A stretch of DNA of 64,000 nt, taken from Psychrobacillus sp032154225 (GTDB taxonomy: Bacteria; Bacillota; Bacilli; Bacillales_A; Planococcaceae). How positions within the stretch are numbered: position 1 is the stretch's first letter; each line of letters opens with the position of its first letter. Shown piece by piece: positions 16,959 through 25,301 of the stretch. Location of the stretch: assembly GCF_032154225.1 (NCBI RefSeq), contig NZ_JALDYF010000009.1:62001-126000 (forward strand). The letters run 5' to 3'. A program made the position numbers and the translations under genes. The notes under the pieces were generated by a model that ran no database searches, was not told the origin of the DNA, and was given only the letters and a program-made list of their open reading frames with translations.

Positions 16959-17616
16959 TGCGATTTTATTGCCAAATGATTTGGTGCTAACAACTGATAA
17001 TTCAGCTGGAATTGGTGGAAAAGCGGCAGATGTTGTTCGGGTAGATGATGAAATTGTGTCCTATTTTGCGGCAAGAGTAGCATTGCTCGAGCAATGGGCG
17101 GCCAGGGCAACTCCGCTGTCTATCGTTGTGCATAATTTTTCTGGCAATAAAAGTTGGGATAACTATGTAGCTGGTATTGAGCATCTATTTGCGACGATAG
17201 GCGAGCCTTGTCCTGCTATTACGGGGAGCACAGAATCTAATATAGAAATGCTACAGTCGGCGGTAGCGGTTACGATGATTGGTGAAAAAGTGTTTGGAAG
17301 TAGCGAGGAATTTGTATGGTATGTTTACGGGGTGCCATGTGTCGGAGATGAAGTGCTGAACGAGTCAGAAAAAGTGGCGGATTTGAAAAAAATTTGGGAC
17401 GGTCTGACGAATGGTTTAGTTGTGCAAGTCTGGCCGGTTGGCTCTACTGGGATATTAGCAGAATGTAAGCGACTCGGGCTGCAGGGAGAAGTAGAAGGCT
17501 GGGATGTTTTAAAATCTGCGGGACCAGCAACTTCTACTCTACTTGGAATTGTAACTGATCGAATAGACGAAGCAGTACTTCATTTTGGAAGATATTTAGA
17601 GAAAATTAATTGCTAG
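16951..17616 (+). CDS. cblS: AIR-synthase-like kinase, probable alpha-ribazole kinase CblS
   Basis: Protein of 221 residues with AIR synthase/PurM-like ATP-binding features: TDNSAGIGGKAADVV near the N terminus and ITGSTESN mid-protein. CblS is described as an AIR-synthase-like enzyme that phosphorylates alpha-ribazole to the CobS substrate. The start overlaps the S component stop by 8 bases, as expected for a coupled transporter-kinase pair. No CobT/DMB phosphoribosyltransferase gene is present in the operon, so alpha-ribazole salvage fills that role. Last gene of the operon. Confidence 0.75.
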   Translation: MRNAILLPNDLVLTTDNSAGIGGKAADVVRVDDEIVSYFAARVALLEQWAARATPLSIVVHNFSGNKSWDNYVAGIEHLFATIGEPCPAITGSTESNIEMLQSAVAVTMIGEKVFGSSEEFVWYVYGVPCVGDEVLNESEKVADLKKIWDGLTNGLVVQVWPVGSTGILAECKRLGLQGEVEGWDVLKSAGPATSTLLGIVTDRIDEAVLHFGRYLEKINC

Positions 17617-17626
17617 AACAATATTT

Positions 17627-17681
17627 GGTGCTAGTTACTGACACAATTTGTGTATTTTGAATTGTGGCAGCAACTGGCACC
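17627..17681 (+). terminator. Long hairpin ending the B12 operon
   Basis: Arms of 22 bases (17627-17648 and 17660-17681) match at 19 positions, with one of the differences a G-U pair; the loop is 11 bases. It starts 11 bases after the cblS stop. Only a short ATTTT follows, so it may be an imperfect terminator or an mRNA 3'-end protector. Confidence 0.6.
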
Positions 17682-17696
17682 ATTTTAAAATAAGTG

Positions 17697-17725
17697 TTGA
17701 CTGAATGCTCATTCAGTTTTATTAT
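17697..17725 (+). promoter_or_regulatory. fadF promoter
   Basis: TTGACT and TATTAT are separated by exactly 17 bases, about 80 bases before the fadF ATG. The FadR-like operator at 17700-17717 fills the spacer. Confidence 0.8.
17700..17717. promoter_or_regulatory. FadR-like operator in fadF promoter
   Basis: ACTGAATG, CT, CATTCAGT is a perfect 8-bp inverted repeat lying over the -35 element and spacer. It resembles the TGAATG...CATTCA sites bound by B. subtilis FadR, a TetR-family repressor released by long-chain acyl-CoA. The TetR protein at 24618 or a distant FadR could bind it. Confidence 0.75.
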
Positions 17726-17805
17726 TAAAATAATTCTTAAAAATTAGTTATCATAATGTTATTCTATCAATAACGTCATTTTACGTCTTAGAGGGGGAGA
17801 ATAAG

Positions 17806-19953
17806 ATGAGTCCATTATTAATCGCAAACTGGATATTGTTTGTAGCAGTAACTTTGTATGCAATCGGATTATTTGCGTATTTGTTGAAAACTAGATATGC
17901 ATATATCAAACTGGGGAAAAAAGTCGAATTTGAAGACAATTTGAAAGAAAGGCTTCAAAAGATTTGGGTGTATGTGTTTGGTCAAAAGAAACTTTTAAAA
18001 GATAAAAAAAGTGGAGCAATCCATGTTATGTTTTTTTATGGTTTTTTACTTGTTCAATTTGGAGCAATTGATTTTATTTGGAAAGGCTTAGCACCGGGTT
18101 CACATTTGCCATTAGGTCCGCTATACCCAGCGTTTACATTTTTCCAAGAAATCGTGACATTTACCATTTTAGTAGCAGTTGTGTGGGCTTTCTACCGCCG
18201 CTATATTGAAAAGCTAGTTCGTTTAAAACGAGGATGGAAAAGTGGACTTGTGCTTATTTTCATCGGTGGATTAATGGTATCTGTACTTGTTGGTAATGGT
18301 ATGGGAATGGTTTGGCATGGTCATGCAGCAGCTTGGTCAGAGCCAATTGCATCCGCTATTAGTGTAGTTTTTGCATTCGTACCAGAAGTAGTCGCAACAA
18401 CAATTTTCTATATCATGTGGTGGGTGCACTTATTATTCCTACTATCATTTTTAGTATATGTTCCACAATCAAAGCATTTCCATTTAATCACTGGTCCTGC
18501 AAACGTTTACTTTAACCGTTTAGACAATGTTGGGAAGTTACGTCCGATCAATTTTGAAGAGGAAGAAGACGAAGAGTCTGATGAAGAAGTAATGCCTTCG
18601 TTTGGTGTCGGCGATATTCATGACTTTACACAAGCGCAAATGATCGACTTCTATGCATGCGTAGAGTGTGGGCGTTGTACAAATATGTGTCCAGCAACAG
18701 GTACAGGTAAAATGCTGTCTCCTATGGACTTAATTGTAAAACTTCGTGATCATTTAACATTTACTGGGGCTGTGGAAACAAAACAAAAGCCATGGGTTCC
18801 AGCACTTGCTTTCCAAGGAACAAAAGGTAATCAACTTGCAATGGCTGCTGGTGCAGAAGGTGCAATTATCGGAGATATTTATAGCCCATCACTTATTGGG
18901 GACGTTATTACAGAAGAAGAAATTTGGGCTTGTACAACTTGCCGTAACTGTGAAGACCAATGTCCAGTAATGAATGAGCATGTGGATAAAATTATTGACC
19001 TTCGTCGTTACTTAGTAATGACAGAAGGAAGAGTAGATCCGGATGCACAACGCGCAATGACAAACATTGAACGTCAAGGAAATCCATGGGGCTTAAACCG
19101 TAAAGAAAAAGAAAATTGGAGAGATGCACGTCCAGAAGTTCATATTCCAACAGTGAAAGAAGTTTCGAAAGCTGGAGAAGAATTTGAATACTTATTCTGG
19201 GTGGGTTCAATGGGATCATTCGACAGCCGTTCACAAAAAATTGCTTTAGCATTTGCACATTTGATGAACGAAGCTGGCGTGAAGTTCGCCATTCTTGGCA
19301 ATAAAGAAAAGAACTCTGGTGACACACCGCGTCGTCTTGGAAACGAGTTTTTATTCCAAGAGTTAGCAACTTCGAATATTGATGAATTCGAAAAAGCTGG
19401 GGTAACGAAAATAGTTACAATCGATCCGCATGCATATAATATTTTTAAAAACGAATATAGTGATTTTGGTTGGAGTGGAGAAGTGCTTCACCATACGGAA
19501 ATGCTGTATGACTTAGTGCAAGCAGGTCGTTTGAAGCCACAATATGCAGTAAATGAAACAATAACATTCCATGATTCGTGTTATTTAGGTCGATACAATG
19601 ATGTATATGACGCACCTCGTGAAGTGTTAAAAGCGATTCCTGGTGTGAAATTAGTAGAAATGCAACGCAACCGTGAAACAGGAATGTGCTGTGGAGCTGG
19701 TGGTGGACTAATGTGGATGGAAGAACATGTAGGAAATCGCATTAACGTTGCTCGTACAGAACAAGCATTAGAAGTGAACCCAACAATTATTTCTTCGGGA
19801 TGTCCGTATTGCTTAACGATGTTATCAGACGGTACGAAAGCGAAGGAAGTAGAAGAAACAGTTGGAACGTACGATATCGCAGAGCTACTTGAAAAATCAA
19901 TCTTTGGAGAAAATCTTCCCGTAATGGAAGAGGAAATTGCAATCGTTCAATAA
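17806..19953 (+). CDS. fadF: FadF: membrane Fe-S oxidoreductase for acyl-CoA oxidation
   Basis: Protein of 715 residues. The N-terminal third has about five to six membrane helices of the NarI-like type. Two [4Fe-4S] motifs follow near residue 285 (CVECGRCTNMCP) and near 376 (CTTCRNCEDQCP). The C-terminal heterodisulfide-reductase-like part carries two CCG domains (CYLGRYND, CCGAGGG, CPYCLTML). It matches YwjF/FadF of Bacillus, thought to take electrons from ETF and pass them to menaquinone. GGGGGAGAATAAG precedes the ATG. The FadR-like operator in its promoter fits fatty-acid induction. A terminator separates it from the following thiolase operon. Confidence 0.92.
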   Translation: MSPLLIANWILFVAVTLYAIGLFAYLLKTRYAYIKLGKKVEFEDNLKERLQKIWVYVFGQKKLLKDKKSGAIHVMFFYGFLLVQFGAIDFIWKGLAPGSHLPLGPLYPAFTFFQEIVTFTILVAVVWAFYRRYIEKLVRLKRGWKSGLVLIFIGGLMVSVLVGNGMGMVWHGHAAAWSEPIASAISVVFAFVPEVVATTIFYIMWWVHLLFLLSFLVYVPQSKHFHLITGPANVYFNRLDNVGKLRPINFEEEEDEESDEEVMPSFGVGDIHDFTQAQMIDFYACVECGRCTNMCPATGTGKMLSPMDLIVKLRDHLTFTGAVETKQKPWVPALAFQGTKGNQLAMAAGAEGAIIGDIYSPSLIGDVITEEEIWACTTCRNCEDQCPVMNEHVDKIIDLRRYLVMTEGRVDPDAQRAMTNIERQGNPWGLNRKEKENWRDARPEVHIPTVKEVSKAGEEFEYLFWVGSMGSFDSRSQKIALAFAHLMNEAGVKFAILGNKEKNSGDTPRRLGNEFLFQELATSNIDEFEKAGVTKIVTIDPHAYNIFKNEYSDFGWSGEVLHHTEMLYDLVQAGRLKPQYAVNETITFHDSCYLGRYNDVYDAPREVLKAIPGVKLVEMQRNRETGMCCGAGGGLMWMEEHVGNRINVARTEQALEVNPTIISSGCPYCLTMLSDGTKAKEVEETVGTYDIAELLEKSIFGENLPVMEEEIAIVQ

Positions 19954-20008
19954 TTAGACAAATTTAGATTGCAAAATATATAATAATTTCGTAAACTTGC
20001 ATTAACAG

Positions 20009-20036
20009 AAAAGGGAGTATTGTGCTCCCTTTTTAT
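20009..20036 (+). terminator. Terminator of fadF
   Basis: A perfect 7-bp stem (AAGGGAG with CTCCCTT) with a 7-base loop is followed by TTTTTATTTCT, about 55 bases after the stop codon. Confidence 0.88.
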
Positions 20037-20046
20037 TTCTCATTAA

Positions 20047-20064
20047 ATCGAGCGAGCGTTCAGT
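20047..20064. promoter_or_regulatory. Imperfect FadR-like operator before thiolase operon
   Basis: ATCGAGCG, AG, CGTTCAGT has the same 8-2-8 layout as the fadF operator. The right arm matches 7 of 8 bases of the fadF right arm, and the left arm matches its complement at 5 of 8. It lies about 60 bases before the thiolase start. I could not identify a convincing -35/-10 pair. Confidence 0.35.
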
Positions 20065-20122
20065 CAACGTTTTTTATTTTATAGGCAATGAAAGCGTATA
20101 CAAAATGAAGCAAGGGGTGGCT

Positions 20123-21334
20123 GTGTTGACGAAAACAGTTATTTTGGATGGGGCACGTACAGCATTTGGAAAGTTCGGTGGAGCATTAAGTAGTCTAACT
20201 GCTTCTGATTTAGGTGGGGTTGCGATTAAAGAGGCGCTAACTCGAACAGGAATCGCAGCAGACCAAGTAGATGAAGTCATTATGGGATCCGTATTACAAG
20301 CAGGGCAAGGGCAAATTCCTTCCAGACAAGCAGCAACAAAAGCAGGGATTCCTTGGTCAGTTAAAACGGAAACGATCAATAAAGTGTGTGCTTCAGGTAT
20401 GCGAAGCGTTACTTTAGCAGACCAGTTGATTCGTCTCGGGGATGAAGAAATAGTCGTAGCGGGCGGCATGGAGTCTATGTCAAATGCTCCGTATTATTTA
20501 CCAAAAGGTAGATTTGGACTTCGTATGGGAGATGCGTCAATGGTAGACGGCATGATCTATGACGGACTTTCTTGTTCATTCCATCCAAAACATGTGCATA
20601 TGGGAACGTACGGAAACACTACAGCGGAAGCTTTTGAACTAAGTCGTGAAAATCAAGATGCTTGGTCATTGCGAAGCCACGAACGTGCATTACAGGCAAT
20701 CGATAATGGAATTTTTGCAGAAGAAATTGTTTCTGTTAGTATTCCACAACGTAAAGGTGAGCCCGTTCATGTCCAAGAAGATGAAGCACCGCGACGTGAT
20801 TCATCATTGGAATCATTAGCTAAGCTAAAGCCTGCATTCGGAAGTGACGGAACAATTACAGCAGGTAATGCACCTGGTATAAATGACGGTGCTTGTGCAA
20901 TCGTTTTAACAAATGAAGCAAAAGCGAAAGATCTTGGAAAAGAGCCACTTGCATATGTAATCGGGCATGCGGAAGTTGCAATTGAACCAGAAAACTTTCC
21001 TCAAACTCCAGGATTAGTAATTAATAAATTACTAGAGAAAACAGGTAAGTCACTTGCAGAAATCGATTTATTTGAAATAAATGAAGCTTTTGCGGCAGTA
21101 GCACTTGCTAGTTGCAAACTCGCTAACTTGGACGAAGAAAAAGTAAATGTGAATGGTGGAGCAGTAGCACTAGGTCATCCAATTGGAGCCTCTGGAGCTC
21201 GCATTATTCTAACACTAGCTTATGAGCTGAAACGCCGTGGTGGTGGTATTGGAATTGCTGCAATTTGTTCCGGTGGAGGACAGGGCGACGCGATCATGAT
21301 TGAAGTTCCAAAAACAGGAGGAAGCAACGAATGA
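20123..21334 (+). CDS. Acetyl-CoA C-acetyltransferase (MmgA-like thiolase)
   Basis: Thiolase of about 403 residues. Active-site Cys is near residue 89 in INKVCASGMR, with NEAFAAVAL, the His in GGAVALGHPIGASGAR, and the second Cys in CSGGGQGDA. Start choice is between GTG 20123 and TTG 20126, both near the AAGGGGTGG ribosome site; an ATG at 20105 lacks one. It overlaps the next gene by 4 bases (ATGA). The thiolase, hydroxybutyryl-CoA dehydrogenase, acyl-CoA dehydrogenase order matches B. subtilis mmgABC. It probably splits acetoacetyl-CoA and similar short 3-ketoacyl-CoAs. Confidence 0.93.
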   Translation: MLTKTVILDGARTAFGKFGGALSSLTASDLGGVAIKEALTRTGIAADQVDEVIMGSVLQAGQGQIPSRQAATKAGIPWSVKTETINKVCASGMRSVTLADQLIRLGDEEIVVAGGMESMSNAPYYLPKGRFGLRMGDASMVDGMIYDGLSCSFHPKHVHMGTYGNTTAEAFELSRENQDAWSLRSHERALQAIDNGIFAEEIVSVSIPQRKGEPVHVQEDEAPRRDSSLESLAKLKPAFGSDGTITAGNAPGINDGACAIVLTNEAKAKDLGKEPLAYVIGHAEVAIEPENFPQTPGLVINKLLEKTGKSLAEIDLFEINEAFAAVALASCKLANLDEEKVNVNGGAVALGHPIGASGARIILTLAYELKRRGGGIGIAAICSGGGQGDAIMIEVPKTGGSNE

Positions 21335-22182
21335 CAATCCAAAAGGTAATGGTTATTGGAGCAGGACAAATGGGAGCAGGTATTGCTCAAGTATGTGCGC
21401 AAGCTGGATTTGAAGTAAAACTGAATGACCGAGAAGAACAATTTTTTCAACGTGGTCTTCAAACAATTACGAAAAATTTAGATCGTAATGTCGAAAAAGG
21501 TCGTATGACAGAAGACGAAAAACTCGCAGTACTAAATAATATTACAAAATCATTGTCTATCGAAGATGCTAATGACGTGGATATCGTGATTGAAGCAGCA
21601 GTAGAAAACATGGAAATTAAACAATCTATTTTCAAACAACTAGACGAAATTACGCCAAAGCATACGATTCTAGCAACAAATACATCTTCATTACCAATTA
21701 CGGAAATCGCAGCAGTAACGAACCGCCCGGAACAAGTAATTGGGATGCATTTTATGAACCCAGTGCCAGTGATGAAGTTAGTCGAGATAATTCGCGGCCT
21801 TGCAACGTCGGATGAAGTGTATACGGCAATTGAAGAAATGACGAAAAAAATTGGCAAAGTGCCAGTGGAAGTAAATGATTTCCCAGGATTCGTTTCTAAC
21901 CGTATTTTAATGCCAATGATCAATGAAGCAATTTATACACTTTACGAGGGAGTTGCCTCTAAAGAAGCAATCGACGATGTCATGAAAATGGGTATGAATC
22001 ATCCAATGGGGCCACTGCAACTTGCAGATTTCATCGGTTTAGATACTTGCTTATACATTATGGAAATTTTGCATGAAGGCTTTGGGGACAGTAAATACCG
22101 TCCATGCCCATTGCTTAGAAAATACGTAAAAGCTGGTTGGCTAGGGAAGAAATCGGGTCGTGGCTTTTACATTTATGAATAG
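21331..22182 (+). CDS. 3-hydroxybutyryl-CoA dehydrogenase (MmgB-like)
   Basis: NAD(P)-dependent dehydrogenase of 283 residues interconverting 3-hydroxybutyryl-CoA and acetoacetyl-CoA. It has the Rossmann motif GAGQMGAGIAQ, the signature HFMNPVPVMKLVEII, VNDFPGFVSNRILMPMINEA, and C-terminal GKKSGRGFYIY. It is a paralogue of the gene at 6243. The ATG overlaps the thiolase stop. Confidence 0.94.
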   Translation: MTIQKVMVIGAGQMGAGIAQVCAQAGFEVKLNDREEQFFQRGLQTITKNLDRNVEKGRMTEDEKLAVLNNITKSLSIEDANDVDIVIEAAVENMEIKQSIFKQLDEITPKHTILATNTSSLPITEIAAVTNRPEQVIGMHFMNPVPVMKLVEIIRGLATSDEVYTAIEEMTKKIGKVPVEVNDFPGFVSNRILMPMINEAIYTLYEGVASKEAIDDVMKMGMNHPMGPLQLADFIGLDTCLYIMEILHEGFGDSKYRPCPLLRKYVKAGWLGKKSGRGFYIYE

Positions 22183-22194
22183 AGGGACGAAAAT

Positions 22195-23328
22195 ATGGAA
22201 TTGAAATTTACAGATGAACAACTAATGATGCGAAACATGGTTCGAGATTTCGCCAAAACAGAAATTGAACCATTTATCGAAAAAATGGAGCAAGGAGAAT
22301 TTCCACGCGAAATTATTCGAAAAATGGGTGAACTAGGATTAATGGGAATTACCGTTCCTGAACAATACGGTGGCTCAGAAATGGATTTCACTAGTTATGT
22401 GATTGCGATAAATGAACTTTCTAAAGTAAGTGCAGTTGTTGGTGTAATTTTATCTGTTCATACATCTGTCGGCACGAATCCAATTTTATATTTTGGAAAT
22501 GAAGAGCAAAAAAACAAGTACATTCCAAAGCTTGCTTCTGGAGAACATTTAGGTGCATTTTGTTTAACAGAAGCTTCTGCTGGTTCAGATGCTGGTGCAT
22601 TAAAAACGAAAGCAGTTAAGCAAGACGATCATTATGTATTAAATGGTTCAAAAGTATTTATAACAAATGGTGGAGAAGCAGATGTAAACATCGTTTTTGC
22701 TTCAACAGATCTGACTCAAGGATCAAGAGGGATTTCCGCATTTATCGTAGAGAAGGATACACCAGGTTTTATTGTCGGTAAAGATGAAAAGAAAATGGGC
22801 TTGCACGGTTCTCGAACGGTACAAATTACATTTGAAAATATGAAAATACCAGTTGAGAATTTACTAGGTGAAGAAGGCGATGGTTTTAAGATCGCCATGG
22901 CCAACTTAAATACAGGCCGTATTGGGATTGCTACTCAGGCACTTGGAATTGCAGAAGCGGCGTTCGAGGCGGCAGTGGAGTATTCGAAAGAACGTGTGCA
23001 ATTTGGTAAGCCAATTGCTGCAAACCAAGGAGTCGGCTTTAAGCTGGCTGATATGGGGACAGCAGTAGAGGCAGCTAGACTTCTTGTTTACCGAGCAGCT
23101 AGTTTAAGAGAGCAAGGACTTCCTTGTGGAAAAGAAGCTTCCATGGCTAAACTATTTGCTTCACAAACAGCAGTAAATGTAGCAATAGAAGCAGTGCAAG
23201 TATTCGGTGGCTACGGATATACAGAAGATTATCCTGTGGAACGCTACTTCCGTGACGCTAAAATAACGGAAATTTACGAAGGCACTAGTGAGATTCAGAA
23301 AATAGTAATTGCAAAACATCTAACTTAA
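22195..23328 (+). CDS. Acyl-CoA dehydrogenase, short-chain type (MmgC-like)
   Basis: FAD enzyme of 377 residues. FCLTEASAGSDAGALKTKA and FITNGGEAD are the FAD-binding motifs, VQFGKPIAANQGVGFKLADM is mid-protein, and FGGYGYTEDYPVER precedes the catalytic Glu in IYEGTSEIQ. All active-site elements are present, unlike the dehydrogenase at 1781. GAGGGACG precedes the ATG, 12 bases after the previous stop. A short-chain substrate such as butyryl-CoA is suggested by similarity to MmgC and the adjacent icmF. Confidence 0.93.
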   Translation: MELKFTDEQLMMRNMVRDFAKTEIEPFIEKMEQGEFPREIIRKMGELGLMGITVPEQYGGSEMDFTSYVIAINELSKVSAVVGVILSVHTSVGTNPILYFGNEEQKNKYIPKLASGEHLGAFCLTEASAGSDAGALKTKAVKQDDHYVLNGSKVFITNGGEADVNIVFASTDLTQGSRGISAFIVEKDTPGFIVGKDEKKMGLHGSRTVQITFENMKIPVENLLGEEGDGFKIAMANLNTGRIGIATQALGIAEAAFEAAVEYSKERVQFGKPIAANQGVGFKLADMGTAVEAARLLVYRAASLREQGLPCGKEASMAKLFASQTAVNVAIEAVQVFGGYGYTEDYPVERYFRDAKITEIYEGTSEIQKIVIAKHLT

Positions 23329-23357
23329 TTTAGCATGTAAAAATTTGCTAGATTAAG

Positions 23358-23440
23358 TTAGAGCCTCCGGCGGATGTCACAAATTTTGCATCGAACAAGT
23401 TCGATGCAAAATTTGGACGCAAATACGCCAAGGCGAATTT
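23358..23440. repeat. Triple-hairpin intergenic repeat-like element
   Basis: Between two acyl-CoA dehydrogenase genes lie a small GC-rich hairpin (CCTCCGGCGG), a perfect 17-bp inverted repeat (23380-23396 with 23399-23415, 2-base loop) and a CGCCAAGGCG hairpin. There is no T-run for termination. The composition and symmetry look like a dispersed REP/MITE-type element; copy number cannot be judged from this window. Confidence 0.6.
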
Positions 23441-23468
23441 GATTAAACTAACAAAGGCGGGATTGACA

Positions 23469-24608
23469 ATGAATTTTCAACTTTCAGAAGAACATGAAAT
23501 GATTCGTAAAATGGTACGTGACTTTGCGGAAAATGAAGTAGCTCCAACAGCTGCTGAACGTGATGAAGAAGAGCGTTTTGACCGTGAAATTTTCGATAAA
23601 ATGGCAGAGCTAGGTTTAACGGGAATTCCATGGCCTGAAGAATACGGTGGAATTGGCTCTGATTATCTTGCGTATTGTATCGCAGTAGAAGAACTATCAC
23701 GCGTTTGTGCATCAACAGGTGTAACGCTTTCTGCTCATACATCACTTGCTGGATGGCCAGTTTTTAAATATGGTACGGAAGAGCAAAAACAAAAATACCT
23801 TCGTCCAATGGCAGAAGGAACTAAAATTGGTGGATATGGCTTAACAGAAGCAGGTTCAGGATCAGATGCAGGTGGCATGAAAACAACGGCTAAATTAGAT
23901 GGTGATCACTATGTACTAAATGGTTCTAAGATTTTCATTACAAATGGTGGAATTGCAGATATTTATGTCGTGTTTGCTGTAACAGATCCAGAATCGAAGC
24001 ATAAAGGAACGAGTGCGTTTATCGTAGAAGCTGGTTTCGAAGGATTTTCTGTAGGGAAAAAAGAAAAGAAATTAGGAATCCGTTCTTCACCAACAACAGA
24101 AATTATTTTCGAAAACTGTCGCATACCAAAAGAAAACCTTCTTGGAGAAGAAGGAGATGGCTTCATCATTGCGATGAAAACATTAGACGGCGGACGTAAT
24201 GGAATTGCAGCTCAAGCAGTTGGAATTGCACAAGGTGCACTAGACGCATCCGTGACATATGCAAAAGAACGCGTTCAATTCGGCAAGCCAATTGTTGCAA
24301 ACCAAGGGGTATCATTCAAACTTGCAGATATGGCAACTTCTATAGAAGCTTCTCGTTTACTGACGTATCAAGCAGCATGGCTTGAGTCAAACGGTCTGCC
24401 TTACGGAAAAGAATCTGCCATGGCAAAACTAATGGCTGGAGATACAGCGATGAAAGTAACAGTTGAGGCCGTACAAGTTTTTGGTGGTTACGGGTATACA
24501 AAAGACTATCCAGTAGAGCGTTATATGCGTGATGCGAAAATTACACAAATTTACGAGGGAACGCAAGAAATTCAACGACTTGTTATTTCTCGTATGTTGA
24601 CAAAGTAA
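23469..24608 (+). CDS. Acyl-CoA dehydrogenase, short/branched-chain type (AcdA-like)
   Basis: FAD enzyme of 379 residues, paralogous to the preceding gene. YGLTEAGSGSDAGGMKTTA, FITNGGIAD, VQFGKPIVANQGVSFKLADM and FGGYGYTKDYPVER are visible, and the catalytic Glu is in IYEGTQEIQR. The ATG at 23469 lies inside a longer open frame; the ribosome site AAAGGCGGGA favours it. It resembles AcdA, which in Bacillus lies next to fadF and rpoE. Exact acyl preference is unknown. Confidence 0.93.
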   Translation: MNFQLSEEHEMIRKMVRDFAENEVAPTAAERDEEERFDREIFDKMAELGLTGIPWPEEYGGIGSDYLAYCIAVEELSRVCASTGVTLSAHTSLAGWPVFKYGTEEQKQKYLRPMAEGTKIGGYGLTEAGSGSDAGGMKTTAKLDGDHYVLNGSKIFITNGGIADIYVVFAVTDPESKHKGTSAFIVEAGFEGFSVGKKEKKLGIRSSPTTEIIFENCRIPKENLLGEEGDGFIIAMKTLDGGRNGIAAQAVGIAQGALDASVTYAKERVQFGKPIVANQGVSFKLADMATSIEASRLLTYQAAWLESNGLPYGKESAMAKLMAGDTAMKVTVEAVQVFGGYGYTKDYPVERYMRDAKITQIYEGTQEIQRLVISRMLTK

Positions 24609-24617
24609 TCAGTGACT

Positions 24618-25238
24618 ATGGAAAAAAAACATGAAGTCCTAACAACCGTGAAAGATGAAAGTCTTATCGAAAAAAGGCGTCAACAAATGATTCGTGCAGC
24701 TGTTACTTTATTTAAAGAAAAAGGCTTCCACAGAACAACAACTAGAGAGATTGCAAAAGAAGCTGGCTTTAGTATCGGAACATTGTATGAATATATTCGG
24801 ACAAAGGAAGATGTACTCTATTTAGTTTGCGATAGTATTTACAATGAAGTGCATGATAAACTATCGCAAATATCATTGGAAAAAGGCACAATTGAAGACT
24901 TGAAAACGGCGATCCGTCACTATTATGGGGTAATAGATGACATGCAGGATGAGTTCGTTGTTATGTATCAAGAATCGAAGTCTTTGCCAAGAGGTGCGCT
25001 TGAATATGTATTGAAAAAAGAATTAGAGATGGTAGATATCTTCCAAAAAATTCTCGTTGGCTGTATTCAAGTTGGGGAACTTGTGCTAACAGAAGCGCAA
25101 ATACATCTCTATGCTCATACACTTGTCGTTCAAGGGCAAATGTGGGCATTCCGACGATGGGCTTTACGCAAGGAACATACTATCGAACAATTTACAGAAC
25201 TTCAAATTCAATTTGTACTCAGTGGGATGGGGAAATGA
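24618..25238 (+). CDS. TetR/AcrR-family regulator
   Basis: Regulator of about 206 residues. The helix-turn-helix is in TTTREIAKEAGFSIGTLYEYI (given here as TTTREIAKEAG and SIGTLYEYI), about residues 38-60, followed by a TetR_C-type ligand domain. The start is weakly supported: no clear ribosome site precedes GTG 24612 or ATG 24618, 9 bases after the dehydrogenase stop, so translational coupling is possible. It probably controls the surrounding acyl-CoA operon, perhaps through the FadR-like sites at 17700 and 20047. Confidence 0.87.
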   Translation: MEKKHEVLTTVKDESLIEKRRQQMIRAAVTLFKEKGFHRTTTREIAKEAGFSIGTLYEYIRTKEDVLYLVCDSIYNEVHDKLSQISLEKGTIEDLKTAIRHYYGVIDDMQDEFVVMYQESKSLPRGALEYVLKKELEMVDIFQKILVGCIQVGELVLTEAQIHLYAHTLVVQGQMWAFRRWALRKEHTIEQFTELQIQFVLSGMGK

Positions 25239-25301
25239 ATTAAAGAAGAACGGAAGTTTTATTTGGGATGGAAGATCTATCACAATCAAAGGAGGAACAA
25301 C

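Noticed and set aside
21459..21923. Minus-strand open frame of 154 codons
   Set aside because: Antisense to the MmgB-like gene in the same relative frame as the one at 6080-6724, reflecting shared codon usage of the paralogues rather than a gene.
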